Of a DNA stretch of 64,000 bases, positions 43,593 through 57,400 are shown in pieces. The notes under the pieces are model-generated. The model saw only the letters and a list, made by a program, of their open reading frames with translations, made no database searches and was not told the DNA's origin. Source of the DNA: Coriaria nepalensis (Eukaryota; Streptophyta; Magnoliopsida; Cucurbitales; Coriariaceae). The stretch covers positions 1,314,501 to 1,378,500 of the forward strand of contig CP114484.1 of assembly GCA_027186245.1 (NCBI GenBank), in the 5' to 3' direction. Each line of letters opens with the position of its first letter. Within the stretch, counting starts at the first letter, position 1. The position numbers were made by a program, and so were the translations under genes.

Positions 43593-44364
43593 GTTGAATT
43601 TCAAAGAGGTGAAAATCACTGCAAGGTGGCCAGCGACGATCAGCTCTCCTTTATTTTTCCTGGCTTGATGGGTTTAAGAAGAGATCACTAGATCAGATTT
43701 CTGTTTGTATATATAGTAGTCATCATGTTTCGGAAAATTAAGTTTGTGGGTCAACATTTCATGATCATATGCTTTTTTTTTTCTTTTTTAAATTTAATTT
43801 AAAACGGATAATTCTTTCCCACTTGAAGAATTTTAACGAACGTGCGGCTCTGTAAATTCAGAATTTAAATATTGTAATGATGCCTTATGATCATATATCA
43901 AACATATACATAGATATATTTTAAGGAAGTAAGAGACTAAGTTGAATATTTTAAGGAGTAAACAAACAAGTCATTACATATGCAAGTGCGTATGCCCCAC
44001 ATTATAATATGTAATATTGATATAAAAATTATTGCATGTCACATCTATCCTCACCCCCATTACTTTGTTCCTTCCACTTTTCCAAAAGTCATTAACATAG
44101 TGAAGTTTTGATACCCCCTTTAGTTACCGTATGTGTAACGGGTTGGAAAGACGAGTCTCTAAGACACTAGATAACCCGTGACAAGGTCCTAAGAGATTAG
44201 TTAGGTAAGATTGTGTGAAAGTAGGAGCATGGCAACAACTGTTTCCTTCTAAAATACTTTTGTTTGTGAACGTGTCAATTAAGCTCTATGTTAAAGTAGA
44301 AAAACGTGATACATGCTGTCCTAGTTACTGCTTGAACTAATTAACAACAAGTGTCATTGATCAC

Positions 44365-44401
<37 letters not shown>

Positions 44402-45411
44402 CTTTGACTTTCTTTTTTTCTCCAGATGAAAAGAATGATTAATATTCAATCATGCTTCCCTCTCAGTTTAGGTGGGAGACAAAACATACATGATACAATA
44501 TATTATATGTAGTAGCTCTTCATTCATATACAGGAAAATTCATTGGTGAGTCCAATTTGTCGAACAACGTGGTCGTACATAATTCGACCAGTTCTACAAG
44601 TCCATCAATATTCAATTTGACCACCGGACAAGTCAACGATCCGGAAGCTTCCATGAAAAAAAGAAAAAGAAAAACAGACCCCTTCTTGGAATTTAGCATA
44701 TATTGCGTGAAAACAGAAGCTACAAGGAAGAAGACATGATCGTGTCTATCCGACATCCTACGTGACTTGTTTATTTTGTAACATGGTGTCATTTTAAATC
44801 AATGAAAATCGGAAACACTCGATCAATTCCTGTATAGACGACCAACATGGTAAGATCAGTGCAACTTCATGAATCGTTTAGATTTGCAACACGTTTCTTC
44901 TAAAGATATATAAAGTCAACGCACAACACGTTGCAATACGTTTCTTTTTAGAGAGAAGTCAACTGTCTTTAAACCGATGAAGTCATCTCCAATTCTATAT
45001 CTAAATTGACTCGGCCAAAGTCTTTTGAACATAACTCATGTAGTTCGAGTATAAAAAAAAAAAACTGATTGTGGGTTCTTTATGATTAAATTAGTTGGAA
45101 ATTCTAGATCAAACAAATCACTAACTTAACAACGCTAATTACATTTTAGAAACAACTAACTACGTCTCCCTACATATATGATATGTGTATATATATACAC
45201 TTTTGCTTTAGATTGGTGCATGCATGTTCCATGCTTCCTCCAAATATTTTTGTTTTAATATATACAGTTGAGATAAACGGATACACAGTCAACAAGGTGC
45301 ACCTAAAAAAAAATCTAAAAAGTAAAACAGTTGTAAGCAAAATTATTTATTTTATATTTGATCATTTTCTTTTCGGATTTCATACCTTTTGGGTTTTGAT
45401 GAACAAAATGG
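43593..45411. other. Intergenic region between P-loop and TZP genes
   Basis: AT-rich DNA with (TA)n at 44367-44399. A 90-codon minus-strand frame at 44520-44792 has no recognisable domain and is not called. It holds the P-loop gene promoter and the TZP 3' end. Confidence 0.5.
44367..44399. repeat. (TA)n microsatellite
   Basis: Uninterrupted TA tract in the intergenic DNA between the P-loop and TZP genes. Confidence 0.95.
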
Positions 45412-45584
45412 CTATAAACCTAACGAGTTTTTCTTCTTTACTTTAGCAATCAAATCTGCTTCAACTGGAACTTTGCCAGCATCCCTTGATACCGAAGACC
45501 ACCATGCCGTGAGTTCATCCTGTAAGCAGCGAAATTGATCAATGCATAGTGTGACCACCATACCATGCCATTAGTTCATCCTGT

Positions 45585-45622
<38 letters not shown>

Positions 45623-48600
45623 ATCATGATAGCATCTAGAGGTCAAAGGTCTACTACCTTAAGGAAATCATGGTTCGAAACGTATTGGCTCTGGACCAAG
45701 CATTTGATCCCCCCTACATTTACCGAGATGGAATTCTTCATGTTTTGCTCCCCTGTTGATGTAGACAACTAGGAACATAAATCAAAGAAGTCGATCCATG
45801 AAGATTATAACAAACATCAAATTCTATAATAAACCATCACCAAGCTTATCTATCATACAAGACTACAAGTTAAAATAACCTGTTATACAAGCCACATAAT
45901 ATCCAGTGCTACCAAGTCCTTCTTCTCCCTTTCCGAGCCTCACCCGCAAGAAAAAACCGTCAAGTTGCGATATCGGCATGTGGGCATTCATCAATCTAGC
46001 GGGCCATACAAGCATGTTAGAAAATTATAATTATAGTTCTTTAAAAAATAAAAAATAAATAAAAACTTTGGAAATCTGTATACTTACTTCAAAACATCCG
46101 ATCGAGATAACCTAAGTCGTTTTACGGCATGAAAGACTCCTTCTGGAACATTTAACATCTGCTTATCTGCATAGCTAATTCCGAACAGTCCGGCCTCATT
46201 TTCTTTCACATTCTTCTCCGTACAAGTAGAAGAAGCAATGCACTTCTGAACTGAATTTGTAGTGCTAGACCCCACTTTTAGATTTAGACCGGTCTCCAAT
46301 TTATCAATTGTAGGACTAACGAGAATATTTGCATTTACAACACTCCCTGAATATTCCGATTGATTTTGATCTTTCAAGCCAGTATTTGGACACGAATTTG
46401 CCCAGTGATTAGGCTGGAAGCATCTAATGCATAAACAAGGAAATTCTTCTCCCCTATTATACATACTTATATTCCTTGAAAGCTCTTCAGCTTCGCTTCC
46501 AGAAATTTCTGAACAATCTCGTAATTCATGACCTATAATGCCACAGAAGAGACAGGACATGGATTTGGCCGGTTCAAGTTCTGTAATATTCGATGAGACA
46601 AAGTGCTTGAAGGCATCTAATCTCCTTGCAAAATTCATAATGTGATTTGAATTATGTTTGGATTTCTGATCATTATGGACTACTTGGAATCTACTGAAGC
46701 CAGCTGAAGCCTCTGAATGGGCTGCATAGCTTTGTAATTCTTTGCTCGCAACAATCTTTGACTTTTCTGGGAAATGGTCGTTAAGATCATTAGAACAACT
46801 GACATGATTCTGAGAGGCCAGAATGAGATCATTAGAACTAGTGATATGATTTTGAGAACCCGGAATAAGTCTAGTGCAATCAGCCGAGCACTGAGGACTA
46901 GTTTCTTTGACAGTTTGTATGCAAGGATCTAATTGCCTTGAAAGGGGGCCCGGATCTAATTGGCTTGAAAGGGGGCCCGGATCTTGCTTAGAAAACCTAG
47001 TTATCCACAAGCTTCGAAGAGGATCACAAGCATTAGTTACAACATTCTTGGAACTGTTTGCCTTACGCTTACCCAGAGAAGAACTTGAGCTTGTCTCATC
47101 CTTGTTTTGACCAATCTCTGGTAACTCAATCCTATGATCTTCATGATTCTTAGGATGCGATTTTGATGGGCCCGGTCTGTTTTCCAAAAGTTGTTTAGAG
47201 TAGGCTATTGGGGTGGCCCCAACATCATAGATTTCTTCATCTGGTTCTGTTTCTTTACCTCTCTTTCTATGACAGCTGGCATCGAGTGTTCCAGCTCCAT
47301 CACCCTTGGTGCTTAGACCATAGAGGGACTGAAAAAGAGACTCAAAACCCGTACTCTTCTTGCACTTAGTGAGTTGGATACTAGGTTGTCTTTCGGGTTC
47401 ATTAGCAGTCGATGTATGTGTAAGAGCAAGAAATGGAGGTTCGTCTTGAACAGATTTTGAACTCCCTTTCATCATACTCGACATCCAACTCATAAAGGAG
47501 CTGTCATGGCCTCTGTTGAATGCAGAAGCAGGAATTTCATTTACTTCCCTTTTGACTCTTTCAGTACTAACAATCAATTGTTGTTCAAATCCTGGTGATG
47601 AAAAAATCCCAGCACTATTACTACTTTCCACGCTTTCATGGCTTTCATCTTTCTCCTTAGACGCTCTCTCCTCCACATCTCCTTCCGAGAAAACCTTTTC
47701 CTTTCCTTTTCTGCGTTTCACAAGGACTCCACTGTTTGAAGGAGAATTTTCAGCCATTATATCCTCCTCTCGTAAATGTGTCTTCTTAGATTTTTCAGAT
47801 AAAACAATTTTACCATTAACATTTTTCTCCCCGTTAGGATTGGTGGTATCATTCACGGTTTGCAAGTTGTTTTCTGCCGTTGATTCCAATTTGTCGAAAG
47901 GACGTGAACCTGAAACATTATGATCATTTGGTAGAAAAGATCCGGAAGGCTTACATTCATTAAGAGGGAGGACTTCATATGCCGGAAAAGAATCCAATCC
48001 TAAGCCCAAGGTCAGGTTTTCACTATCTACATCAGGATTTGGTTCCTTTTTTTCGCACGAAGGTATCTCAACTAGTCCTTCATCTCCTTGACCTGCATGA
48101 AAATAAAAAGCACCATTTCGATGAAAATATCGTACATAACAATGAGATGAGGAATCCATTTTCTGAGCTAGTACTATGCACCTGCAAAGCTTGAAAACTT
48201 GCATCCTTCAACACATACATCATCTCCCTCATTGTTTTGTTCACTACTCAAACAAACTGCAGTTTGAGATGTCGTGACGGCAATTTCGTCTTCAAGCGGT
48301 TTTTTGGGAGTTACAAATTCGGGAAGCGTAAGAGAGACATTGCTTGGTCTGATAGTAGTAGTAATTGGCCTCAACATGGAGGAGGTGCGTTTAATGGTGA
48401 AACTGGAATCTGCACACTTAAGGGTCAAACCAGAATGTGGGGACCACACAAGCTCAGAGAGAGGGTCATCGGCCACGAAAGTCCTGTCTGCTTCTGCTGA
48501 CGTGGAACCTGCATTTGCACCTGCACCTGAATCATCACGGTTCAGTCTTGTCCAGTTAGTATACGGAGTACTGGAATAACCCAAAGAAAGTTTTAAATCA

Positions 48601-48653
48601 TGAGGTGTTAAGGTTTCTATGCTCTCGTTCTCTTCATTCTCCAATTTCACCAT
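45412..48653 (-). CDS. TZP: TZP-like tandem zinc-knuckle / Plus3 domain protein
   Basis: Five exons on the minus strand: 48653-48183, about 48094-46088, 45995-45880, 45752-45658 and 45519-45412 (TAG). The first two exons encode a long Ser-rich region with KLSLGYSSTPYTNW near the start. Two zinc knuckles follow: CLFCGIIGHELRDC (CX2CX4HX4C) and CIRCFQPNHWANSC. The Plus3 domain is spread over the last four exons: GVFHAVKRLRLSRSDVLK, MPISQLDGFFLRVRLGKGEE, GSTGYYVACITGEQ, ISVNVGGIKCLVQSQYVSNH and DELTAWWSSVSRDAGKVPVE. Arabidopsis TZP integrates light and clock signals and acts in phytochrome signalling and growth; it uses the Plus3 domain for nucleic acid binding. The gene is intact. Two in-frame tandem duplications (27 and 42 bp) lie in exon 2, and the last intron carries a duplicated acceptor. 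Confidence 0.88.
45585..45623. repeat. (TA)n flanked by inverted TAGGTA/TACCTA in a TZP intron
   Basis: TA dinucleotide tract with short inverted flanks, giving a perfectly self-complementary stretch next to a duplicated splice acceptor. It lies in the intron between the last two exons. Confidence 0.9.
46785..46868 (-). repeat. 42-bp in-frame tandem duplication in TZP
   Basis: Two imperfect copies with a 42-bp period, encoding 14 residues each (SQNHITSSNDL and SQNHVSCSNDL). The frame is kept. Confidence 0.85.
46925..46978 (-). repeat. 27-bp in-frame tandem duplication in TZP
   Basis: Two nearly identical 27-bp units, differing at one base, each encoding DPGPLSxQL. The flank continues with a further DP, and the frame is kept. 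Confidence 0.9.
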
Positions 48654-49078
48654 TTCTTCGGTGTCGGTTTTAATTGGTCAGTCTTGAATTTGTAATTAGG
48701 TCCATAGTGATTACTCTGTTATCATCATAAACACACAAATTGTTATCATACAATCGGTTTGAGATGCTTGTTATAAAAGTAATAAACCAATAAATAAATT
48801 TAAAAAATAAAAAATAAAAATAAAGAAACTAGAAAAACCGGCCAACTTATTTCATGCTAATGCTCATGCAGCTAAAAACCGACCAACTTATTTCAGAAAC
48901 CTCAGGATCGAAAACTAGCTCTAATGACTTACCCTTCATATGCAACATCACTCAAAACATAAATTAGAAAAAGAAAAAGAACACATACATCAGAAAATGA
49001 GTAACCAATCCTCAAAACAAAATTTGGGAAAAACTATTTAGCAGAAAGGGTTTGGTATATTATCAGAGCTGCAACAAA

Positions 49079-49084
<6 letters not shown>

Positions 49085-49113
<29 letters not shown>
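49085..49113. repeat. Poly-A tract (29 bases)
   Basis: Uninterrupted A29 in the TZP upstream region. Confidence 0.9.
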
Positions 49114-49115
<2 letters not shown>

Positions 49116-50090
49116 AACCCAAAGCCCAAGTTGAAAAGCATGAAAAGGTGGAGACTTTACAAACCTATTATCCATCAGATCTTCTTCTTCCCTTCTTCCA
49201 TTTCTTTATAACACACAGCTGCCCATCAGAAGCTAAAATCTATCACATAAAGTATAAGATTGAGAGATAAAGAAGAGGGGAGCAGCGGAACAGATGAGTA
49301 CTGTCCAACAGTCACAATGACAGGAATCTCCGTTGCTTTCTTGTAAACTTCTGAGACAGACATATATGTACTATGAGGTTAGCAATATTGTCACGTGGTT
49401 CAATTTAAGCCAGTCGTTACAGTCCCATTCTGTTTTATTTTATTATTTTATTATTTTATTATTTTATTATTATTATTTTTTTATATATACCATTTTTGTA
49501 ACGTTGCTTTGTGTGTAACATGCTTTATATTATTAGCATGTGGCTCTGTAAATAAGAAAATTGGAATAAAGCTGTCACAGACTCATAACTGAACCCAGCC
49601 GTTGCTTATTACACAGTTCTTAATAATATTATCTTCATTAGACTCTTAGTCAAGGTCAACTATACAATTAACTAACTAAACTACACCATTAGTAGTTTAA
49701 ATATATCGTTAATCATCCTAATCATTTCTTTCACTTCTATATTAAGATTTAATCTAATAAAGTTACCTCAAGTCTTTTTCAGACAACAAAGTTTTTCTTA
49801 TATATTAATTGGAACAACAGTAGCCTTGTTTTCTGGGTTGTGGTCATAATTTATTTGTTTATTTTATACATATCTTTGGAATATAAATGACAACAAAAAC
49901 AGACACGGAAGATCTGGTTTTTGTACATTTGTAGGTCAATTATTGTCCCTGTTAGGCTTTCTGGTTTCTTTCACCTCCATCAATGGCAAAGCAGAAGCTA
50001 ATTAACCCAGAAATTGTTTTTAAAGCTGCAGGTGGTGCATTGATTATAAATGAAAAGCAGATTGTGAATAATAGAGAAACATGCATGTAT

Positions 50091-50125
50091 GATGGATGGA
50101 TGGATGGATGGATGGATGGATGGAT
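50091..50125. repeat. (ATGG)n microsatellite
   Basis: About eight ATGG units, a tetranucleotide repeat likely to vary in length. Confidence 0.95.
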
Positions 50126-51272
50126 TAGAAAGGATAAGGTGGGTGGTAGGCTGATGAGCTTTTAATATGAGAGGGAAAGCAACAGAAAGCGATAAGGAAC
50201 AATTTGACAAATTGGACATGGCTTGTTATCATGAGTCATGTTGTAAGTAAGAGTTGGCAATTTACTTATTATTTTTTAATAAAAAAATTTATATGAAAAA
50301 AAAAAATATTATTAAAATAAGTTTAATCTTACTAAGATAATTATTTAAATTTAATAATTAATTTATTAAAATTAAATAGAATTAACTTGATTTGGAATTT
50401 TTTTTATAAAAATTAATTATATACTTTAAAAATATAATTAATATAAATGCTTCCTCATCATCTTCATCCGGAGAGGTTAAGACTCTTTCTAATTTATGAC
50501 CGCGTCATATCTAAGATGTCGTACCGTGTTCATTGTTCTCATTCCGTAACGTTGGTCAAATCTGGACTCAAAATGATATTCACACAAAAGCTTAATCTGG
50601 AGTGACATGCTGGGTTTTTAACTCTCAGATCAGATCAACCCGTTAGAGAGTTCCTTGTTTTTCTGTCACATAAGAGGGAAGTAGGATATGTAGTCTGTAG
50701 TCTCTTTCAAGCCTGTCGACTGCAAATTGAGACAATGCATGAGACATGGACCATGCACTTGATTGTCTTTGTTGAATCATACACAAGGACTATATCCATC
50801 GTAATAAAGGGCTCTTGATGCAATTTGAGTGGTCAGTGTGGATTTGGATTCGGTCTGGATCAAACGAGTTAGGACCTATCAAGATCAACAAATTGTTATC
50901 CAAGTGATATCTTATGTATAAAAAAAACAAAAAATAAAAAGTTACATAAATCATTTATATCAAAACCCAACCGTTAATTTTACCCCAAACCTGTTAAGTA
51001 ATTAACTTTTATTTGATTTCCAACTGGATTATTACCCTTTAACGGAATTCTATGACCTCCATTTCCTTCCTCAATCATTCAGTCCTAGTTGACTTGCTAG
51101 TCCTACTTTCCCTCTTTGTCAAATTCGATTGATGTCATCGTGTCCGTAAGTGATTGGCTGCTTCTTCTCTGTCCTAATCGCCCAGATCATAGTAACCTCG
51201 ACCTGCCATATAGCCATTAACATTGATCAAAGGTACTCTAACATAAGTAATGATTGCTAACATTCATGTTTT

Positions 51273-51414
51273 ATTCCATAAGAAGTATCCATGTTTCAAT
51301 TTCAAATTTCCATTACAACCCGGCTATCACTCAAAATGATACAATTCCATAAGAAGTATCCATGTTTCAATTTCAAATTTCCATTACAACCCTGCTATCA
51401 CTCGGAATGATACA
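51273..51414. repeat. 71-bp tandem duplication in the START gene 3' region
   Basis: Two adjacent 71-bp copies differing at only a few positions (for example CCGGC/CCTGC and CAAAA/CGGAA). They lie just beyond the stop at 51487, so probably in the 3' untranslated region. The low divergence points to a recent event. Confidence 0.9.
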
Positions 51415-51486
51415 ACTGTCGACATATCATGGTATCAAATAAAATTTCAAGGGTCATCTAAGCCATATTCCGATAAAACAAATCTC

Positions 51487-54400
51487 TCATATTTGTGCTA
51501 TTCTCTTCCCTGCTCCAAGTAAAATGACTTTCCCTATCGCACCGGTGCGAAGTCCAAAGACAAGAGCTACTGTACCGCCGATAACAACCCATTTCCAATC
51601 CACGCCATTATCTTTTTGCTGCTTCTTGTCCGTGGCTTGAACATTTCCTTCTTCGTCAGGTAGATCTGAAGAATCCATGATCCCATTGAAAGAAAGCTTT
51701 GTGGTGATTCTTGCAATCTGTGCACTTCTGGAGATAGAATTAGAAGCCAGATATGCTCTCAACCCAGCATGCAACTTCTTCACAGCCCCCCACATTCCAT
51801 GACGGACTCCCAGCTTGGCCACATCTTTTGGAATTCCCATGTCTTCGTAATGTAAAAGGGTAACCTCACAGGCGGACAACTGTCCATCTCTTTTACGGGA
51901 TTCAACTGCAATCATTCAAATTTGGCAGATAATGAGGAAGATGTAAAAATACTTGTAATCTCAGTCCCAACAATTGTCATAAGAGATTGATTTCTCGTCT
52001 TGTTTCTTACCAGCCTTGATAGTCCAGCTCGAGAAGTAACCAGCCACACGCCTAGGCTTCTCACGCTCGGGTAAACCTGGATATGGCACCCCCTGCAGTG
52101 TTGTGGTTAACTCATCAATTAGTGCCTCAAGAATGGAGATATGTAATTATCTTAGTAAATTTATGGCGAAAGAGAATGAAAATTTTCAAACCCAGTAAAT
52201 GCTGTTTTATAGATGCAAGTAAGGAGGGAGAGAGATTTATAAGAGTAGGGCAAAAGGATTAGATGTGTCAACTGTCAACCAGTACCTTTGTCACACAATA
52301 GTAAGTGTTCCCTGCCTCCCATATTCTTCGACCAATGATATATTCTCTATCACTGCAGAAGAAGGGGAACTGCATATAGAAGACAATAATTGTGGAATCA
52401 ATCCATGCATGTTGTAGACTTGAACGATATTATTGTAAACCAAGATATCTTCATGTTCTACTAACCTTTTTAATCCAGTGAACAGTGCTTGTCCCTGTAT
52501 CTGAGCATTCCTCCAACATCTTGAAATAAACAAGCATGGGATCCCATTTAGGCCGAAATTCATCATCCCAAAAGAAATCCCTAACCAGATCTGGAGTTGC
52601 ATCTTCAAAGACAGTTTTACTGCAGTAAATTGTGGGGCCCGTCTGACAAACAAAACCACCATCAGGTCCAAGATTCCCTTCTTTCACATGAACAATGGGG
52701 AGAGAAAGAATATAGTCTACCAAAAGATTATTGAGATAATGCATCATCCATGGAATAGTATATTATAGCACACAAATGTCATGTCATACTATGGCTGTGA
52801 CAATAACACTGCAAATAGAAACTACATGGGTCATGAGCTCCATTCAACTAGCAATAATTGAAAATCAAAAGACCGTCGATAAGTAATCTTATCTAGTTCA
52901 AGTTAACTGTATAAGTATATCAAACGTGCAATAAGTCTATGAATATGAGGGAATAATCCATCACACAAAAAGAAATGGTAGCAGACACATGAAGTAAACA
53001 AATAGAGGAAGATACTAAAAACACCAATTTTACAGAACCCAATTACCTCCTCTTGCACATATTAATCTGTTGAAATAAAGAGATAAATATGTATATTCGG
53101 GAGTTTATCTTTCTTCCTATTTTATAGGGTTATGTTAACCCATTCCTTGATTATAGGGATTCTAGATTTCCTACTTAATTTCTAATTCTAATTCCTCATT
53201 GCCTATATAAGAACCTGCTGTGTACAGATTTTAATATAGAAATAAATATCAATTTTATTCTCCATTATTTGTTACATGGTATCAGAGCGCTAGGCTTGCT
53301 GTTTCATAAATCAAGATGTCAGATGGTTCAACCACCATTAATCTTCTTCCAGCAGAGGAGTCACCTTCTCGGCACAGGACCTGAGAAGCAGGACCCGCGG
53401 TTCCCTATGTGAGATGAAGCAGATTCGATGGTCATGACTTGGCTGTGGAATTTTATGATACCCGAGGTCGGCGATACTGTTATGTTCCTGACCACTGCTA
53501 AGGTAATTTGGGAGGCAATCCGACAAACCTACTCAAAGGTCGCCAATGCAGCCCCAGTGTATGAAATCAAGACAAAATTAGCCACTACGAAACAAGGGAA
53601 CAAAACAGTGACAAAAGGAAAGAACCTATGGTATGAGTTGGATTATTATCAAGTTATTAAGATGACTAATAGTGAAGATGCTGTTACGTTGAAAACGTTC
53701 ATAGAAAAGGAAAGAACGTATGATTTCTTGGTAGGTTTAAATGCAGAATTTGATCCAGTAAGGGTTCGGATATTAGGTAGAGAATTACCGACATTGGGAG
53801 AAACAATTTCAATTGTTTGTGGGGAGGAAAGCAGGAGAGGAGTCATGTTGAAAACGCAACCGGTGGAAGGATCTGCCCTTATCACAACCAGAGCTTCAGA
53901 ACGAGCTACAGAAAGGGCCCTGGTTGCAAATAGAAAATTTGATAATCGGGTTGATTCCAGATTTGCAGAAAAGGGAAACCTGGTGTGCAACTACTGCAAG
54001 AAGGTAGGCCACGTGAAAGATAATTGCTGGAAGTTACACGGAAAGCCTCCAAATTCTGCTCAGAATAAGGGCAGGACAACCCCGTACAAAGGGCAAGCCC
54101 ATACTGCACAGAATGGACCACTGCACAGTGAGCAATCTGCGCATGGTGAGAAAAATTTCAGTCAAGATGAAATTGGCCACCTCAGAAACCTCCTTGCTTC
54201 CCTTGAGAAACCATCAGGTTCTTCTTGTTCACTAGCCTTCTTTGGTATGGTTTCTAACTCTTATGCTCTTAATGCGTCAACAAATGTCCCAAACACAGTA
54301 TGGATAATAGATTCAGGAGCAACCGACCATATGACCCATTCCTCCCACATTTTCTTTACCTATAATCCATGTCCTAGTAATACAAAAATTACTATAGCAG

Positions 54401-57400
54401 ATGGCTCCCAAGTTACTGTAGCATGTCAAGAACATACAGCCTTGGGACCATCCCTAACCTTAAAAAATATCCTACATGTACCCAAAATTACAACAAACCT
54501 TATATCAGTAAAACAACTCTCTAAAGATCTAAATTGCCAACTTATCTTCTCCAAATTCTCATGTATTTTTCAGGACCAAGCTACGGGGATGATGATTGGG
54601 CATGCTGAAGAAAAGAACAGCCTCTACTATCTTGAGCCTTAGGGTGGTAAAGAAACTGCACAGACCGGATACCCAACCTTACCACTATCAACTACTACTA
54701 CAAATAAAGACAACATTTTCCTCCATCACCTACGCCTACGCCACCCTTCTTTTAAAACCCTTAGTCTTATGTTTCCTTTGCTATTTAGAAATGTAGATTT
54801 GAAACAATTACATTGCGAAGTTTGTGAATTCGCAAAACACAAACGTGTTTCTTTTCCTACAAGTAATAATATATCATTGAAATCGTTTCATTTGATACAT
54901 AGTGATGTGTGGGGTCCTTCTAGGGTGGCCAATATTTCGGGAGCACGTTGGTTTGTCACGTTTATTGATGAGTATACTCGAGTTACATGGGTCTTTCTAA
55001 TGAAACAAAAATCCGATATCACAACCATCTTCCCTATCTTCCTAAATATGATAAAAACACAGTTTGGCATCGAGATTAAAAGATTACGGTCAGAAATGGA
55101 AAGGAGTTCTTTAATCAGACTCTAACCTCGTTTCTTCACGTCGAAGGCATAATTCATGAATCCTCCTGAATTGATACACCTCAACAAAATGGGGTGGCGA
55201 AGAGGAAAAATAGGCACCTGCTGGAAACTGCTCGGGTATTAATATTTCAGAGACAAGTTCCTCAATACCTGTGGGGAGAAGCAGTCCTTATTGCTACCTC
55301 CCTTATCAACCGAATGCCTACTCGGGTGTTAGACAACTAGAGCCCGTGGGAGGCCTTTTCCTAACATTTTCCAGATTACGTCCTTCCAAACTGACTACCC
55401 CCAAAGTGTTTGGATGTGCAGTGTTTGTCCACATACATTCCCAGAATCAAAGCAAATTTGATCCTCGAGCCCTTTGATGTCTATTCATTGGATACTCGGC
55501 TACACAAAAAGGTTACAAGTGCTATCATCCGCCTACTTGCAAAATCTACACTACAATAGATGCCACCTTTGTTGAAAGTGAGTCCTATTCTCCTTGTGCC
55601 TCTCCTCAGAAGGAAACACTGACTACAGAGGAGGATGACATGGTGGACTGTTTTTCCAATCTTCCACTGCCATTTTCCCAACCACCTTCATCAGTAAGTC
55701 CGATTCCACAATCATCTCCACAACCTGAACCACCAATTCTATCATCCGATCCTACAGTTTCTAAACCACTTCAAGTCTACTCAAGAAAGAAGGGATACCG
55801 GGCTGATCCAACGCTAGTCCAAGAGTTGGAACCGCATCAAGGACCTCAAACTACACTAGAAGAAGATATTGTACAGGTAACCATTCCTTCCTTACCTGAC
55901 ACTGGTGAATCAGACCTACCCATTGCACTTTAGAAAGGTACTAGAAAATGCACACAACACCCACTTTCACAATTTGTCTCTTTTGAAAATTTTTCTGCTT
56001 TACATAGAGCCTTTCTAACTCACTTAAACTCTATACATATTCCTAAAACATTGACTGAGGCATTAACTAGCACAGAATGGAAACATGCTATGGAAGTTGA
56101 AATGCAGGCACTCGAGAAGAATAAGATGTGGGAACAAGTTGCACTGTCAGCTGGGAAGAAACCAGCAGGGTGCAAATGGATATTTTCAGTAAAGTATAAT
56201 GCAGATGGATCCTTGGAAAGATACAAAGCAAAACTGGTCGCAAAGGGGTATACTCAAACATTTGGTGTTGACTATGAGGAGACCTTTGCCCCTGTAGCCA
56301 AGATGAACACAGTACGGATATTATTGACATTAGCTACTAATTTTAGGTGCAACTTGATGTAAAGAATGTGTTTCTTAATGGAGACCTCAAGGAAGAAATC
56401 TATATGGAGACACCAACGAGTTTTAACACAAAGAAAAATGTGGTGCGTAAGTTGAGAAAGGCATTGTATGGATTAAAACAGTCCCCTTGAGCCTGGTTTG
56501 GAAGATTTACACGAGATATGTTGGCTTGGGGATACAAACAGAGTCAAGGGGACCATACATTATTTATAAAACATACTGCTTCAGAGGGAGTCACGACACT
56601 GATTGTATACGTGGATGACATCATTATTACCGGGAGTGATCAAATAGAAAGGGAGTCACTTAAAGGAAAATTGGCCAAGGAGTTTGAGATAAAAGATCTT
56701 GGGAAGTTGAAGTACTTCCTAGGAATTGAGGTAGCCCACTCGAAGGAGGGAATATTTGTTTCACAACAGAAGTATGTAACGAATTTACTAAAGGAGACTA
56801 GGAAAACAGGGTTTCGACCCGTCGAGACTCCCATCGAGCATAATCATAAGCTTGGGGAAGCTGTTGAAGATGAGATGGTGGATAAGGGTATGTACCAAAG
56901 ACTGGTTGGGAGACTAATCTATTTGACTCATACTAGACCTGATATAGCATATGAAGTGAGTGTAGTAAGCCAGTTCATGCACAATCCGAAGGAAGTACAT
57001 CTTCAGGCTGTGTATAGAATCCTACAGTATTTGAAGTCTAGCCCCAGACGAGGGTTATTATTTAAGAAAGAATAGAATGAACCTAGAAGTGTATACAAAT
57101 GCAGACTATGTAGGATCTGTGGTAGACCGAAGATCAACTTCAGGTTACTGTACTTTTCTTGGTGGAAATTTAATTACATGGAGAAGTAAGAAGCAGACTT
57201 TGGTTGCAAGATCGAGTGCAGAGGCTGAGTTCCATGCTATGGCTTTAGGAATTTGTGAATTACTATGGTTGGAAATTATACTAAAGAATCTCAAAGTCCC
57301 AATGGAAAAACCAATGAAGTTGGACTATGATAATAAGTAAGCAACCAACATTGCTCATAATCTAGTTCAACATGATCAGACCAAACATGTGGAAGTTGAT

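Larger units (their letters stand above)
48654..51486. other. Intergenic region between TZP and the START-domain gene
   Basis: TZP promoter plus START gene 3' region. It holds poly-A at 49085-49113, a TTTTA repeat at 49435-49470, (ATGG)n at 50091-50125 and a 71-bp tandem duplication at 51273-51414. No coding signal was found. Confidence 0.5.

Noticed and set aside
44520..44792. 90-codon minus-strand frame
   Set aside because: No domain or homolog recognised; it lies in AT-rich intergenic DNA.
46084..48204. TZP start at the internal ATG near 48204
   Set aside because: That frame reads through an intron; the exon 48653-48183 joins to 48094 and restores the family's N-terminus.
53277..53288. 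tRNA-like sequence TGGTATCAGAGC
   Set aside because: It is a retrotransposon primer-binding site, not a tRNA gene; no cloverleaf surrounds it.
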